Of a stretch of 34,106 bases of DNA, positions 24,434-31,848 are shown in pieces. This stretch comes from Bacteroidales bacterium. GTDB lineage: Bacteria > Bacteroidota > Bacteroidia > Bacteroidales > UBA932. The stretch lies in NCBI GenBank assembly GCA_016281435.1, contig JAEEIQ010000036.1, positions 1 to 34,106 on the forward strand, in the 5' to 3' direction. The notes beneath the pieces were generated by a model. It was not told the origin of the DNA. It worked only from the letters and a program-made list of their open reading frames with translations, and did no database searches. Every line of letters starts with the position of its first letter. Position 1 is the first letter of the stretch. Both the position numbers and the translations under genes were made by a program.

Positions 24434-24969
24434 TGCGGATAATCGGGGGCAGGCTGAAAGGCAGGGTGATCAACCCGCCCGCCGGCTACAAGGCCCGGCC
24501 TACGACCGATTTCGCCCGCGAGGGCCTCTTCAACATCCTGAACAACGAATATGAATTCGAAGGGCTGAAGGTGCTCGACCTTTTCGGCGGCACCGGAGCC
24601 GTGGCCTTCGAATTCGCCTCCCGCGGAGCCGGGAGGGTATGGTCCGTCGAGATGGCCCGCGAAAACGCCAGCTTCATAAAGAGGGAAGCCTCCCGGCTGG
24701 GTCTCGGGAACGTCACGATGGTCCGGGACAACGTGTTCGATTTCCTGCCCCTCTGCACTGAAAAGTTCGACATAGTATTCGCAGATCCTCCGTACGCCCT
24801 GGACGGACTCGACGGGATTCCCGACAAGGTCCTCGGGGCCGGCATCCTCGTCCCGGACGGGCTCTTCATCCTGGAACATGGCGGAGAGCACGATTTCTCC
24901 GGACACCCGTCCCTTGTCAAGGAGCGCACGTACGGAAGGGTCCATTTCTCTTTCTTCTCAGGCAAATAA
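24433..24969 (+). CDS. rsmD: 16S rRNA (guanine(966)-N2)-methyltransferase
   Basis: The 178-residue SAM-dependent methyltransferase modifies G966 of 16S rRNA, in the small subunit. MRIIGGRLKGR is the family's N-terminus; motif I is FGGTGAVAFE (51-60), and the catalytic DPPY lies at 118-121. RPTTDFAREGLFNIL (22-36) is also typical. The length matches E. coli RsmD (198) with a slightly short C-terminus. The gene is the third of the transcript starting at 23214. Confidence 0.95.
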   Translation: MRIIGGRLKGRVINPPAGYKARPTTDFAREGLFNILNNEYEFEGLKVLDLFGGTGAVAFEFASRGAGRVWSVEMARENASFIKREASRLGLGNVTMVRDNVFDFLPLCTEKFDIVFADPPYALDGLDGIPDKVLGAGILVPDGLFILEHGGEHDFSGHPSLVKERTYGRVHFSFFSGK

Positions 24970-24981
24970 TCTTTATAAGGT

Positions 24982-25833
24982 ATGAAACCATATGCACTCG
25001 TCCTTGCCGCCGTCCTGGCCGTTTCATGCGGGACCGGAATCAGGTACATATCTTCCGAAACCGCATCGGAGTCCGTCACGAAGGCCGGCGTTCCTGAATA
25101 TACGGTCATCTCGCGCCCTGAAGTCGATCTCAGGAGCCTTCCCCGGCTGAAAGGCGGGTGGTACGTGCTATTCGACGGGACCCGCACCGACGGATGGCGC
25201 GGCTACGCCAAGGACCACCTTCCCTCCCGCTGGTGCATCGAGGACGGCTGCCTCAGGTTCAACGCGAAAAAGGCGGGGGAACCCGCGGGACTCGAGGGCG
25301 GGGACATCCTCTTCGAACACAGGTTCAGCAATTTCGAGCTCGAACTCGAGTGGAAAATAGCCAAGGGAGGCAACTCCGGCATCTTCTACCTCGCCCGTGA
25401 GGTAAAGTCCAAAAAGAACGGCAAGCCGTGGGACGCTCCCATGTACTATTCCGCCCCCGAGTATCAGGTTCTCGACAATGCCAACCACCCGGATGCGAAG
25501 AAGGGAGTGGACGGCAACCGCAAGAGCGCCTCGCTCTATGACATGATCCCGGCAAAACCCCAGAACCAGAATCCTTGCGGAGAATGGAACAAGGTGCGCA
25601 TCGTGGTCAGGAACGGCAAGGTCACCCATTTCCAGAACGGCGTGGAGGTTCTCAGCTACGAACTGGGCACGCCCGAGTGGACGGCCATGCTGCAGGAGAG
25701 CAAGTTCAGCCAGAAGAAGAATCCCCTCGCTTTCGACCTTCTTCTCGGCTGCGGAGGGCCCGGTTACATAGGGCTCCAGGACCACGGGAACAATGTCTGG
25801 TACCGCGACATCAAAATCAAGATTCTGAAATAA
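24982..25833 (+). CDS. DUF1080 (3-keto-disaccharide hydrolase) lipoprotein
   Basis: The 283-residue protein has a lipoprotein signal (VLAVSC, Cys16). Residues about 60-283 form the concanavalin-like DUF1080 domain (PF06439), with WYVLFDGTRTDGWRG, FELELEWKIAKGGNSGIFYL and the end VWYRDIKIKILK typical of the family. Some members hydrolyse 3-keto-glycosides made by an oxidoreductase; others bind glycans. It is anchored to the envelope and followed after 13 nt by the GH2 gene, which suggests joint use on a host or plant glycan. Confidence 0.9.
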   Translation: MKPYALVLAAVLAVSCGTGIRYISSETASESVTKAGVPEYTVISRPEVDLRSLPRLKGGWYVLFDGTRTDGWRGYAKDHLPSRWCIEDGCLRFNAKKAGEPAGLEGGDILFEHRFSNFELELEWKIAKGGNSGIFYLAREVKSKKNGKPWDAPMYYSAPEYQVLDNANHPDAKKGVDGNRKSASLYDMIPAKPQNQNPCGEWNKVRIVVRNGKVTHFQNGVEVLSYELGTPEWTAMLQESKFSQKKNPLAFDLLLGCGGPGYIGLQDHGNNVWYRDIKIKILK

Positions 25834-25846
25834 AACACGATACACT

Positions 25847-27715
25847 ATGCGTAAATTTCCATTGCTCGTTGCACTTGGCGCAATCCTGACCCTTCCCGCT
25901 GCCGGATGGAATCCCGCCGGCGAAAGGATACGCACTCCCTGGGCGGAGGAAGTGTCCCCGAAGAATGCACATAAGGAATACCCCAGGCCGCAGATGGTAC
26001 GTCCTTCCTGGAAGTCCCTGAACGGTCTCTGGGAATACTCCGTGACCCCTGCCTCAGAAGAGGCGATGGGAGCTGCCGAAGGGCGGATCCTCGTTCCTTT
26101 CTGCATCGAATCTTCCCTTTCCGGAGTCGGCCGCACCGTCACTGGAGAAGATGCCCTCTGGTACAGGCAGAGTTTCCGTCTCCCCTGCTGCTGGAAGAGA
26201 GCCCGCAACCGCATCATCCTGCACTTCGACGCCGTCGACTGGGATGCTTCGCTCTGGGTGAACGGGCAGTTCGTCGGCCGACACACGGGCGGATACACGG
26301 CTTTCTCATATGACATCACTCCTTTCCTCAAGAGGGGCCGGCAGGAAGTAGTCCTTAAGGTCCTTGACGGCACGGACAACGACTTGCAGCCGCGTGGAAA
26401 GCAGGTCCGGGAACCCCGCAGCATCTGGTACACGGCCGTGACCGGAATATGGCAGAGCGTGTGGATCGAGAAGGTTCCCGCCGCCGGACATATCTCTGAC
26501 TACAAGGTCCTTGCAGACGCCGCTTCCGGGTCGGTCTCCGTAACTCCCCTCGTCGAAGGCGCAGCTGAAGGCGACGTGGTCCGGGTCGAGCTCCTCGCAG
26601 GCGGAGTCGGATACAACCCCGAGAAGCCAGCTCGCAAGGTTCTCGCAATGGATGAGGTCCCTGCCGGACAGGCCGTCAGCCTCGCTCCCGCCGATCCGAA
26701 ACTGTGGAGTCCGGACGATCCGTACCTGTACGGAGTCAGGATCAGTCTCATACGCGGCAAGAAGGCCATTGACAAGGTCAACGCCTACACTGCGATCCGC
26801 AGCATCTCCCGCAAGACGGACGCCGAAGGACACCACCGCATGGCCCTCAACGGAAAGATACTCTTCCAGTACGGTCCCCTCGACCAGGGCTGGTGGCCCG
26901 ACGGGCTCTATACCGCCCCGACCGACGAGGCTCTCCGCTTCGATGTCGAGAAGACCCGGCAGATGGGCTTCAACATGATACGCAAGCACATCAAGGTCGA
27001 GCCTTCACGCTGGTACTACTGGTGCGACGCCCTCGGAGTGATGGTCTGGCAGGACATGCCTTCCGTGGCCTTGTACAAGCAGAGGGAAGACTGGGCCCAG
27101 GGTGCGGACGTGTTCGACGCCGGCAACTCCGACCAGCTCTGCCCGGAGGCCAGGGAGACCTTCCGCAAGGAATGGAAGGAGATAATGGACCAGAGGGACA
27201 AGTTCCAGTGCATCGTCTGCTGGGTGCCGTTCAACGAGGCCTGGGGCCAGTTCGAGACCGCATCCATCGTGGATCTCACCCGTCAGTGCGATCCTTCCCG
27301 CCTGATCAACTCCGCTTCCGGCGGCAACTGGATTTCCGGACAGGTAGGCGACATCCTCGATTCGCACCACTACCCCCAGCCCAAGATGCGCATCTGGGAC
27401 GATGCGATGATCAATGTCCTCGGCGAGTACGGAGGCATCGGCCTTCCGATGAAGGGCCATCTCTGGCAGGAAGACCGCAACTGGGGTTACGTTAAGTATA
27501 CCTCGGTCGAAGAAGTCACGGCGAAGTACGAGGAGTACGCGAAGATGCTCGAGCCCATTGCCAAGGAAGGCTGCGCGGCCGCCGTCTACACCCAGACGAC
27601 CGACGTCGAGATCGAGGTCAACGGACTGATGACCTATGACCGCAAAGAGATGAAGGTAGATGCCGCCCGCATCGCCTCCGCGAACAGGGAAGTCATCGCC
27701 GCCGCATCGGAATAA
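25847..27715 (+). CDS. GH2 family exported glycoside hydrolase
   Basis: The 622-residue protein has a signal peptide (MRKFPLLVALGAILTLPAAG). It has the GH2 layout: an N-terminal sugar-binding jelly roll (about 45-210, with WYRQSFRLP, DWDASLWVNGQFVGRHTGGY), an immunoglobulin-like domain (about 215-320), and a TIM barrel. Catalytic glutamates are likely Glu464 in VPFNEAWGQ (acid/base) and Glu527 in GEYGG (nucleophile). Members act as beta-galactosidases, beta-glucuronidases or beta-mannosidases; the aglycone and sugar are not evident. At 622 residues it is shorter than LacZ-type enzymes and lacks extra C-terminal domains. Confidence 0.92.
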   Translation: MRKFPLLVALGAILTLPAAGWNPAGERIRTPWAEEVSPKNAHKEYPRPQMVRPSWKSLNGLWEYSVTPASEEAMGAAEGRILVPFCIESSLSGVGRTVTGEDALWYRQSFRLPCCWKRARNRIILHFDAVDWDASLWVNGQFVGRHTGGYTAFSYDITPFLKRGRQEVVLKVLDGTDNDLQPRGKQVREPRSIWYTAVTGIWQSVWIEKVPAAGHISDYKVLADAASGSVSVTPLVEGAAEGDVVRVELLAGGVGYNPEKPARKVLAMDEVPAGQAVSLAPADPKLWSPDDPYLYGVRISLIRGKKAIDKVNAYTAIRSISRKTDAEGHHRMALNGKILFQYGPLDQGWWPDGLYTAPTDEALRFDVEKTRQMGFNMIRKHIKVEPSRWYYWCDALGVMVWQDMPSVALYKQREDWAQGADVFDAGNSDQLCPEARETFRKEWKEIMDQRDKFQCIVCWVPFNEAWGQFETASIVDLTRQCDPSRLINSASGGNWISGQVGDILDSHHYPQPKMRIWDDAMINVLGEYGGIGLPMKGHLWQEDRNWGYVKYTSVEEVTAKYEEYAKMLEPIAKEGCAAAVYTQTTDVEIEVNGLMTYDRKEMKVDAARIASANREVIAAASE

Positions 27716-27716
27716 C

Positions 27717-27743
27717 CGGTGGCGGGGCCAGCCCGGCTCACCG
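27717..27743 (+). terminator. GC-rich hairpin after the GH2 gene
   Basis: CGGTG (27717-27721) pairs with CACCG (27739-27743), enclosing a second stem CGGG/CCCG. It begins two bases after the GH2 stop. No T-run follows, so its role as a transcription end is inferred from position only. Confidence 0.4.
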
Positions 27744-27799
27744 TGGGGCCTAAAGCCCTGATATGCAGACTACGTGCCGTACGATGCCATATAGGCGGG

Positions 27800-27994
27800 T
27801 TAGTCGTAGAGTTTACCTATAGATTCAAGTGAAAGGCCAGTGCATCTGGCCACAAGATCAGCCGGCAGGCCCTCGGCAATCATCTTGCGGGCCACTGCCT
27901 GGAGGCCTTCTTCCCGGCCTTCTTCCCGGCCTTCTTCCCGGCTCTTCCGAACCTCGTATTCGTGCCATTCACGATAGTCTTCTTCGGTACTCAT
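27800..27994 (-). CDS. Orphan C-terminal piece of an Rpn/PDDEXK-type nuclease
   Basis: This 64-codon frame matches only the tail of Rpn-like PD-(D/E)XK nuclease-transposase proteins (PDDEXK_2 family). It shows a charged stretch, three REEG repeats encoded by three perfect 12-bp copies at 27904-27939, and the ending ARKMIAEGLPADLVARCTGLSLESIGKLYD. The nuclease domain (roughly 200 residues) is missing: the pta stop codon lies only 21 nt upstream. It may be a relic of a larger gene, or a stand-alone copy of the short Rpn product. In known Rpn systems a short product translated from an internal start acts as antitoxin to the full nuclease. Co-transcription after ackA-pta is likely from spacing. 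Confidence 0.6.
   Translation of the reverse strand: MSTEEDYREWHEYEVRKSREEGREEGREEGLQAVARKMIAEGLPADLVARCTGLSLESIGKLYD
27904..27939. repeat. Three perfect 12-bp tandem repeats
   Basis: GGCCTTCTTCCC is present three times in a row; on the minus strand it codes for REEG in each copy. Such short in-frame repeats are typical of the variable tail of Rpn-like proteins and can change copy number by slippage. Confidence 0.85.
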
Positions 27995-28015
27995 TTCCGT
28001 TTCGTATTGCTGTAT

Positions 28016-29020
28016 TTAAGCATCCATGGCCTGGCAGGCGGTGATGGCGACCATCTTGTAGATGTCGTCGACACTGCAGCCGCGGCTGAGGTCGTTGACG
28101 GGCTTCGCAATGCCCTGGAGGATGGGACCGATGGCTTCGGCGTGGCCCAGGCGCTGCACGAGTTTGTAGGCGATGTTGCCGACCTCGAGGCAGGGGAAAA
28201 CCAGCACGTTGGCCTTGCCGGCGATATCGGAACCGGGAGCCTTCTTGGCGCCAACTGAAGGCACCAGGGCCGCGTCGGCCTGGAGTTCACCGTCGATCTT
28301 GAGGTCAGGGTCGAGTTCTTTCGCGAGTTTCGTGGCCTCTACCACCTTGTCGACGACTTCGTGGCTTGCAGAGCCCTTAGTGGAGAAGGAGAGCATAGCC
28401 ACTTTCGGATCCTTGAATCCCGCGACGCTGCGGGCTGTGCGGGCCGTGCATACCGCTATCTGGGCAAGCTGGCCGGCATCCGGCATGGGGGTGACGGCGA
28501 CATCGCCGATGACGAGCACGCCGTCCTCGCCGTATTCAGGGGCCTGGGTGACCATAAGCATGGCGCCGCTGACGCAGGTGATACCGGGAGCGCACTTGAT
28601 GATCTGAAGGGCCGGACGAAGGGTCTCCCCAGTCGTCGAAAGGGCGCCGCTGATCTGTCCGTCCGCGTCGCCGCTCTTGATGATGAGGCAGCCGAAGTAA
28701 AGAGGATCGAGCACGAGCTCGTGCGCCTTTTCAATGGTCATGCCCTTCTTCTGGCGAAGCTCGAAAAGGAGCTGCGCGTACTGCTCGGTCTTTTCGCTGG
28801 TGGCCGGGTCGATTATAGTAGCCTTGGAGATGTGCTTGAGTCCGAGTTCGGCGGCCTTCGCGAGGATAGCCTCGCGGTTGCCGATCAGGATGATCTCGGC
28901 CAGGCCGTCCGCAAGGGCGCGGTCGGCAGCGGTTATGGTGCGGTCCTCGAGGGATTCGGGAAGGACGATGCGCTGGGGATTGGATTTCGCCCGCGCGATG
29001 ATGCTTTCAATGAGTGCCAT
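28016..29020 (-). CDS. pta: Phosphate acetyltransferase
   Basis: The 334-residue short-form Pta (PTA_PTB family) converts acetyl-CoA and phosphate to acetyl phosphate and CoA. Family signatures include PESLEDRTITAADRAL, GDADGQISGALSTTGETLRPAL, and SFSTKGSASHE. It lacks the regulatory N-terminal domains of E. coli Pta, as in many fermenting anaerobes. The start at 29020 (MALIESIIARAK) gives a 4-nt gap from the ackA stop; the frame extends further upstream only inside ackA. With AckA it makes ATP and acetate. Confidence 0.95.
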   Translation of the reverse strand: MALIESIIARAKSNPQRIVLPESLEDRTITAADRALADGLAEIILIGNREAILAKAAELGLKHISKATIIDPATSEKTEQYAQLLFELRQKKGMTIEKAHELVLDPLYFGCLIIKSGDADGQISGALSTTGETLRPALQIIKCAPGITCVSGAMLMVTQAPEYGEDGVLVIGDVAVTPMPDAGQLAQIAVCTARTARSVAGFKDPKVAMLSFSTKGSASHEVVDKVVEATKLAKELDPDLKIDGELQADAALVPSVGAKKAPGSDIAGKANVLVFPCLEVGNIAYKLVQRLGHAEAIGPILQGIAKPVNDLSRGCSVDDIYKMVAITACQAMDA

Positions 29021-29024
29021 ATTG

Positions 29025-30239
29025 TTATTCCTCCATTGCTGAAACGATGTGCATTGTGTCACGGGCTATGACGAGCTCCTCGTCGGTCGGGATCAGGGCG
29101 ACCTTCACCTTCGAATCGGGGGTGGAGAGCATCGTGGCCTTGCCTGCCGCCATGTTGGCTTCGTAGTCGAGCTTGAGCCCGAGGTAGCCGAAGTTCTCGC
29201 AGACGCGGCGGCGCATGCGGCTGTTGTTTTCGCCGATGCCCGCAGTGAAGACAATTAGGTCGACGCCGTCCATGACGGCAACGTATGAGCCTATGAGCTT
29301 GATTATGTCGTAGGAGAGCTTTTTAAGGACGAGCTTCGCGCGGGGATCTCCGCCGTTCGCCGCAGCGTCAAGGTCGCGGGCGTCGGAACTGATGCCCGAA
29401 AGGCCCAGGAAACCGCTCTTCTTGTTCATGATCGTGGTCATTTCGTCCGGAGTGAGATTCTCCTTCTTCATGATGTAGGGGATCACGTTGCAGTCCACAT
29501 TGCCGCAGCGGGTGCCCATGATCATGCCCTCGAGCGGGGTGAAGCCCATCGAGGTGTCCACGCACTTGCCGTTCAGGACAGCGGTCACGGAGCTCCCGTT
29601 GCCGATGTGGCAGGTGATGATCTTGGAGTTGTTTATGTCAAGGCCGGCGAATTCGGCGCCCTTGCGGGAGACGTACTCGTGGCTGGTGCCGTGGGCGCCG
29701 TAGCGGCGTACGCGGTATTTGGTATAGTACTCGTAAGGAAGGGCGTACATGTACGCGTAGTCCGGCATCGTCTGGTGGAAGGCGGTGTCGAAGGTGACAA
29801 CCTGCGGAACGTCGGGGAGAACCTCGCTGACGGCGTGGATGCCGAGCAGGTGGGCCGGGTTGTGCAGGGGGGCGAAGTCGCAGCAGATGCCGATCTTCTC
29901 GAGGACGTCGTCGTCGACAAGGGCGCTTCCGGAGAAGAAGTCAGCTCCCTGGACGATACGGTGGCCGACCGCCTCGATGTCATCAAATGACTTGAGAACA
30001 CCGTGTTCGGGATCGACGAGGGCTTCAAGGACAAGTTTCATTCCGACTTTGTGGTCGGGGATGGGCAGGACTTTTTCAACCTTTTCCTTGCCGGTCGGAC
30101 GGTGCGTAAGACCACCTTCGGGAAGACCTATCTTTTCAACGAGACCCTTGGCAAGCAGGTCATAGACATCATCACTCTTCATGTCAAGCAGCTGGTACTT
30201 GATGGAGGAGCTGCCGCAGTTGATTACAAGAATTATCAT
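29025..30239 (-). CDS. ackA: Acetate kinase
   Basis: The 404-residue acetate kinase transfers phosphate from acetyl phosphate to ADP, yielding ATP and acetate. Motifs of the ASKHA fold are in place: VINCGSSSIKYQLL (5-18, Asn7), HIGNGSSVTAV, TRCGNVD and GIGEN near the end. Length is normal. The start at 30239 (MIILVINCGSSS) was chosen because an exact TAATTTTG box lies inside the longer open frame. It precedes pta in one operon. The promoter is divergent from comEC. Confidence 0.97.
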   Translation of the reverse strand: MIILVINCGSSSIKYQLLDMKSDDVYDLLAKGLVEKIGLPEGGLTHRPTGKEKVEKVLPIPDHKVGMKLVLEALVDPEHGVLKSFDDIEAVGHRIVQGADFFSGSALVDDDVLEKIGICCDFAPLHNPAHLLGIHAVSEVLPDVPQVVTFDTAFHQTMPDYAYMYALPYEYYTKYRVRRYGAHGTSHEYVSRKGAEFAGLDINNSKIITCHIGNGSSVTAVLNGKCVDTSMGFTPLEGMIMGTRCGNVDCNVIPYIMKKENLTPDEMTTIMNKKSGFLGLSGISSDARDLDAAANGGDPRAKLVLKKLSYDIIKLIGSYVAVMDGVDLIVFTAGIGENNSRMRRRVCENFGYLGLKLDYEANMAAGKATMLSTPDSKVKVALIPTDEELVIARDTMHIVSAMEE

Positions 30240-30260
30240 TTCTATTTTGATTTCGAGACG

Positions 30261-30268
30261 CAAAATTA
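30261..30268 (-). promoter_or_regulatory. -7 box of ackA-pta
   Basis: The minus strand reads TAATTTTG, an exact TAnnTTTG match, 21 nt upstream of the ackA ATG. The comEC box lies 13 nt away on the other strand, so the two promoters share DNA. Confidence 0.55.
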
Positions 30269-30281
30269 CGAAATAATTGTA

Positions 30282-30289
30282 TAATTTTG
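30282..30289 (+). promoter_or_regulatory. -7 box of comEC
   Basis: TAATTTTG is an exact TAnnTTTG match, 38 nt before the ATG at 30328. It lies in the -33 region of the ackA promoter. Confidence 0.5.
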
Positions 30290-30327
30290 AAGTCGGCGGC
30301 ACAAGTTGACCGCCATATTATCCTGAT

Positions 30328-31713
30328 ATGGATGCGGCTGGAGATATCGTGGCGGTTTCTTTCCCTTTCACGGCCGGTGTGGCGCTGGCGGCGGCGCTGC
30401 CGCAAGAGCCATGGGCCTTCGCGTCTGCAGGCTGCGCCGGCGCTGCGGCACTGCTCGCCGGGAGCCTGATAAAAGGATCCCGTGAGCAGGAAGGCCCGTT
30501 TTACTCACCGGGGGCCCCGGAAAAGGCCGCCCGTGAGCAGGAAGGCCCGTTTTACTCACCGGAGGCGCCGGAAAAGGACGTCCGTGAGCAGGAAGGCCCA
30601 TTTTACTCACCGGGGGCTCGCAGGGAAGCGGCGCGGCCTTCCCGAAACAGAGTGGAGGGGATACTACTGGCGGCAACTTTCTTCTTCCTCGGGATGATGT
30701 GTTTCGGGAGCGCCGCAGCGGGGGCTATCGGAGCGGCGCCAGGGGCGGAAAACGCCTGGGGGCGGATCGGCGCTCTCGCCGGGACGGGGCTGAGGTGGCT
30801 TCAGGGGGTGATCGACGGTGTGGAGTGGGGGCGCCGGGGGACGGCAGGGCTCCTGCGGGCCCTGCTGTCCGGCGACCGCGGGGGTCTCGACCCCGCGGTG
30901 CGCGCAGCCTTCCGGGCTGCCGGCGCCTCCCACATCCTCGCGCTCTCCGGCCTGCATCTCGGTATAATCTATGCCATAATTGCCAGAACGCTCAGACTTC
31001 TCGGCCACTCCCCTGCCGCAATGCGCCTGAGGGCAGTCCTGACCATACTGACCTGTGGTTTCTACACCCTGATGACCGGCGCCGGCCCGTCCCTTGTCCG
31101 GGCCTTCATTTTCATCTGCCTGAACGAAATCCTCCGCCTCAGCCCGGGCCGCAGCCGCAACCCCCTGAACATACTCTGCACCGCACTCACGCTCCAGCTG
31201 GTCCTCAACCCGATGATAATACGCTCCATCGGCTTCCAGTTGTCGTACCTCGCGATGACCGGAATCTTCGTGGTGTATCCCCGCCTGAAATCCTGGTACC
31301 CCGGAACTCCGGCCCCGCAATCCCGCCCCGCAGCCACCAGCGGCACATGCGAAAATGCCAAAGCCGGCGATAATAACCCAGGCGTCGGGAGAAGCGCCCC
31401 CGCCGAAGCCCTCCGTGGCCTTGCGGGAACGGCCGCGGACAAGGCCGCCCGCCTCATCTGGAACTCCGCCGCCCTATCAATCTCCTGCCAGCTTCTGACA
31501 GCCCCCGTCGTCTGGCTTCATTTCGGCACCTTCCCGCAATACTTCCTGCTGACAAACCTGATTGCTATGCCCTTGACTACCGCCCTCATGGTCTGCGCCG
31601 TGACGACCGTCACCCTGTCCGCGGCTGGCCTCTGTCCGGATGTCCTCGTCCGGCTTACGGACATTCTCGCTGGAGCCCTTACCTCCTCGCTGGAAATTAT
31701 CGCCTCTCTTTAG
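30328..31713 (+). CDS. comEC: ComEC/Rec2-type DNA uptake membrane protein
   Basis: The 461-residue protein matches the Competence domain (PF03772) of the inner-membrane DNA uptake channel, with the hallmark ASHILALSGLHLGII (200-214) and TLMTGAGPSLVRAFIF. Several more hydrophobic helices follow to the C-terminus. The DUF4131-type N-terminal region is short or replaced, and the C-terminal metallo-beta-lactamase domain of long ComEC proteins is absent; Bacteroidetes members often lack the latter. Residues 52-97 are three copies of a 17-residue unit beginning REQEGPFYSP, encoded by 51-bp DNA repeats. A second hydrophilic stretch (about residues 330-380) is also unusual. The ATG at 30328 follows a TAATTTTG box. 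Natural competence cannot be inferred from this gene alone. Confidence 0.85.
   Translation: MDAAGDIVAVSFPFTAGVALAAALPQEPWAFASAGCAGAAALLAGSLIKGSREQEGPFYSPGAPEKAAREQEGPFYSPEAPEKDVREQEGPFYSPGARREAARPSRNRVEGILLAATFFFLGMMCFGSAAAGAIGAAPGAENAWGRIGALAGTGLRWLQGVIDGVEWGRRGTAGLLRALLSGDRGGLDPAVRAAFRAAGASHILALSGLHLGIIYAIIARTLRLLGHSPAAMRLRAVLTILTCGFYTLMTGAGPSLVRAFIFICLNEILRLSPGRSRNPLNILCTALTLQLVLNPMIIRSIGFQLSYLAMTGIFVVYPRLKSWYPGTPAPQSRPAATSGTCENAKAGDNNPGVGRSAPAEALRGLAGTAADKAARLIWNSAALSISCQLLTAPVVWLHFGTFPQYFLLTNLIAMPLTTALMVCAVTTVTLSAAGLCPDVLVRLTDILAGALTSSLEIIASL
30481..30617 (+). repeat. 51-bp tandem repeats inside comEC
   Basis: Copies start at 30481, 30532 and 30583 (the third is partial, to about 30617). 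Each holds an imperfect palindrome from GTGAG to CTCAC with GGCC near the centre. The unit length is 51 bases, a multiple of three, so the comEC frame stays open; read as protein each gives REQEGPFYSP plus seven more residues. The tract lies in a hydrophilic linker between predicted membrane helices. Its origin as an inserted palindromic element is inferred. Confidence 0.85.
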
Positions 31714-31774
31714 CCCTGCCCCCCGTCTACCCAAAAACCGCGTGGAAGCCACCCGCCGTATCCGTCAAATTTGC

Positions 31775-31782
31775 TAACTTTA
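31775..31782 (+). promoter_or_regulatory. -7-like box of the phosphoesterase gene
   Basis: TAACTTTA has one mismatch to TAnnTTTG. It would give a leader of about 60 nt that contains the perfect hairpin at 31820-31841. Confidence 0.35.
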
Positions 31783-31819
31783 CATTTCGGACCGCCCAAC
31801 TTAACATAATATTGCCCAT

Positions 31820-31841
31820 CCTTGCGTCATTTTACGCAAGG
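31820..31841 (+). promoter_or_regulatory. Perfect hairpin just before the phosphoesterase start
   Basis: CCTTGCGT and ACGCAAGG form a perfect 8-bp stem around the 6-nt loop CATTTT, ending 7 nt before the ATG at 31849. It would cover the ribosome landing area of the mRNA, or be a DNA operator. No other gene start in the window has such a structure. Confidence 0.5.
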
Positions 31842-31848
31842 CCAAACA

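Noticed and set aside
27744..27799. Third, degenerate copy of the two-hairpin element after the GH2 gene
   Set aside because: It shares CTACG and CATATAGGC-like pieces, but stem pairing and spacing are not kept; similarity is within chance.
30481..30617. Possible CRISPR array
   Set aside because: The units are adjacent, with no unique spacers, and lie inside an intact comEC frame.
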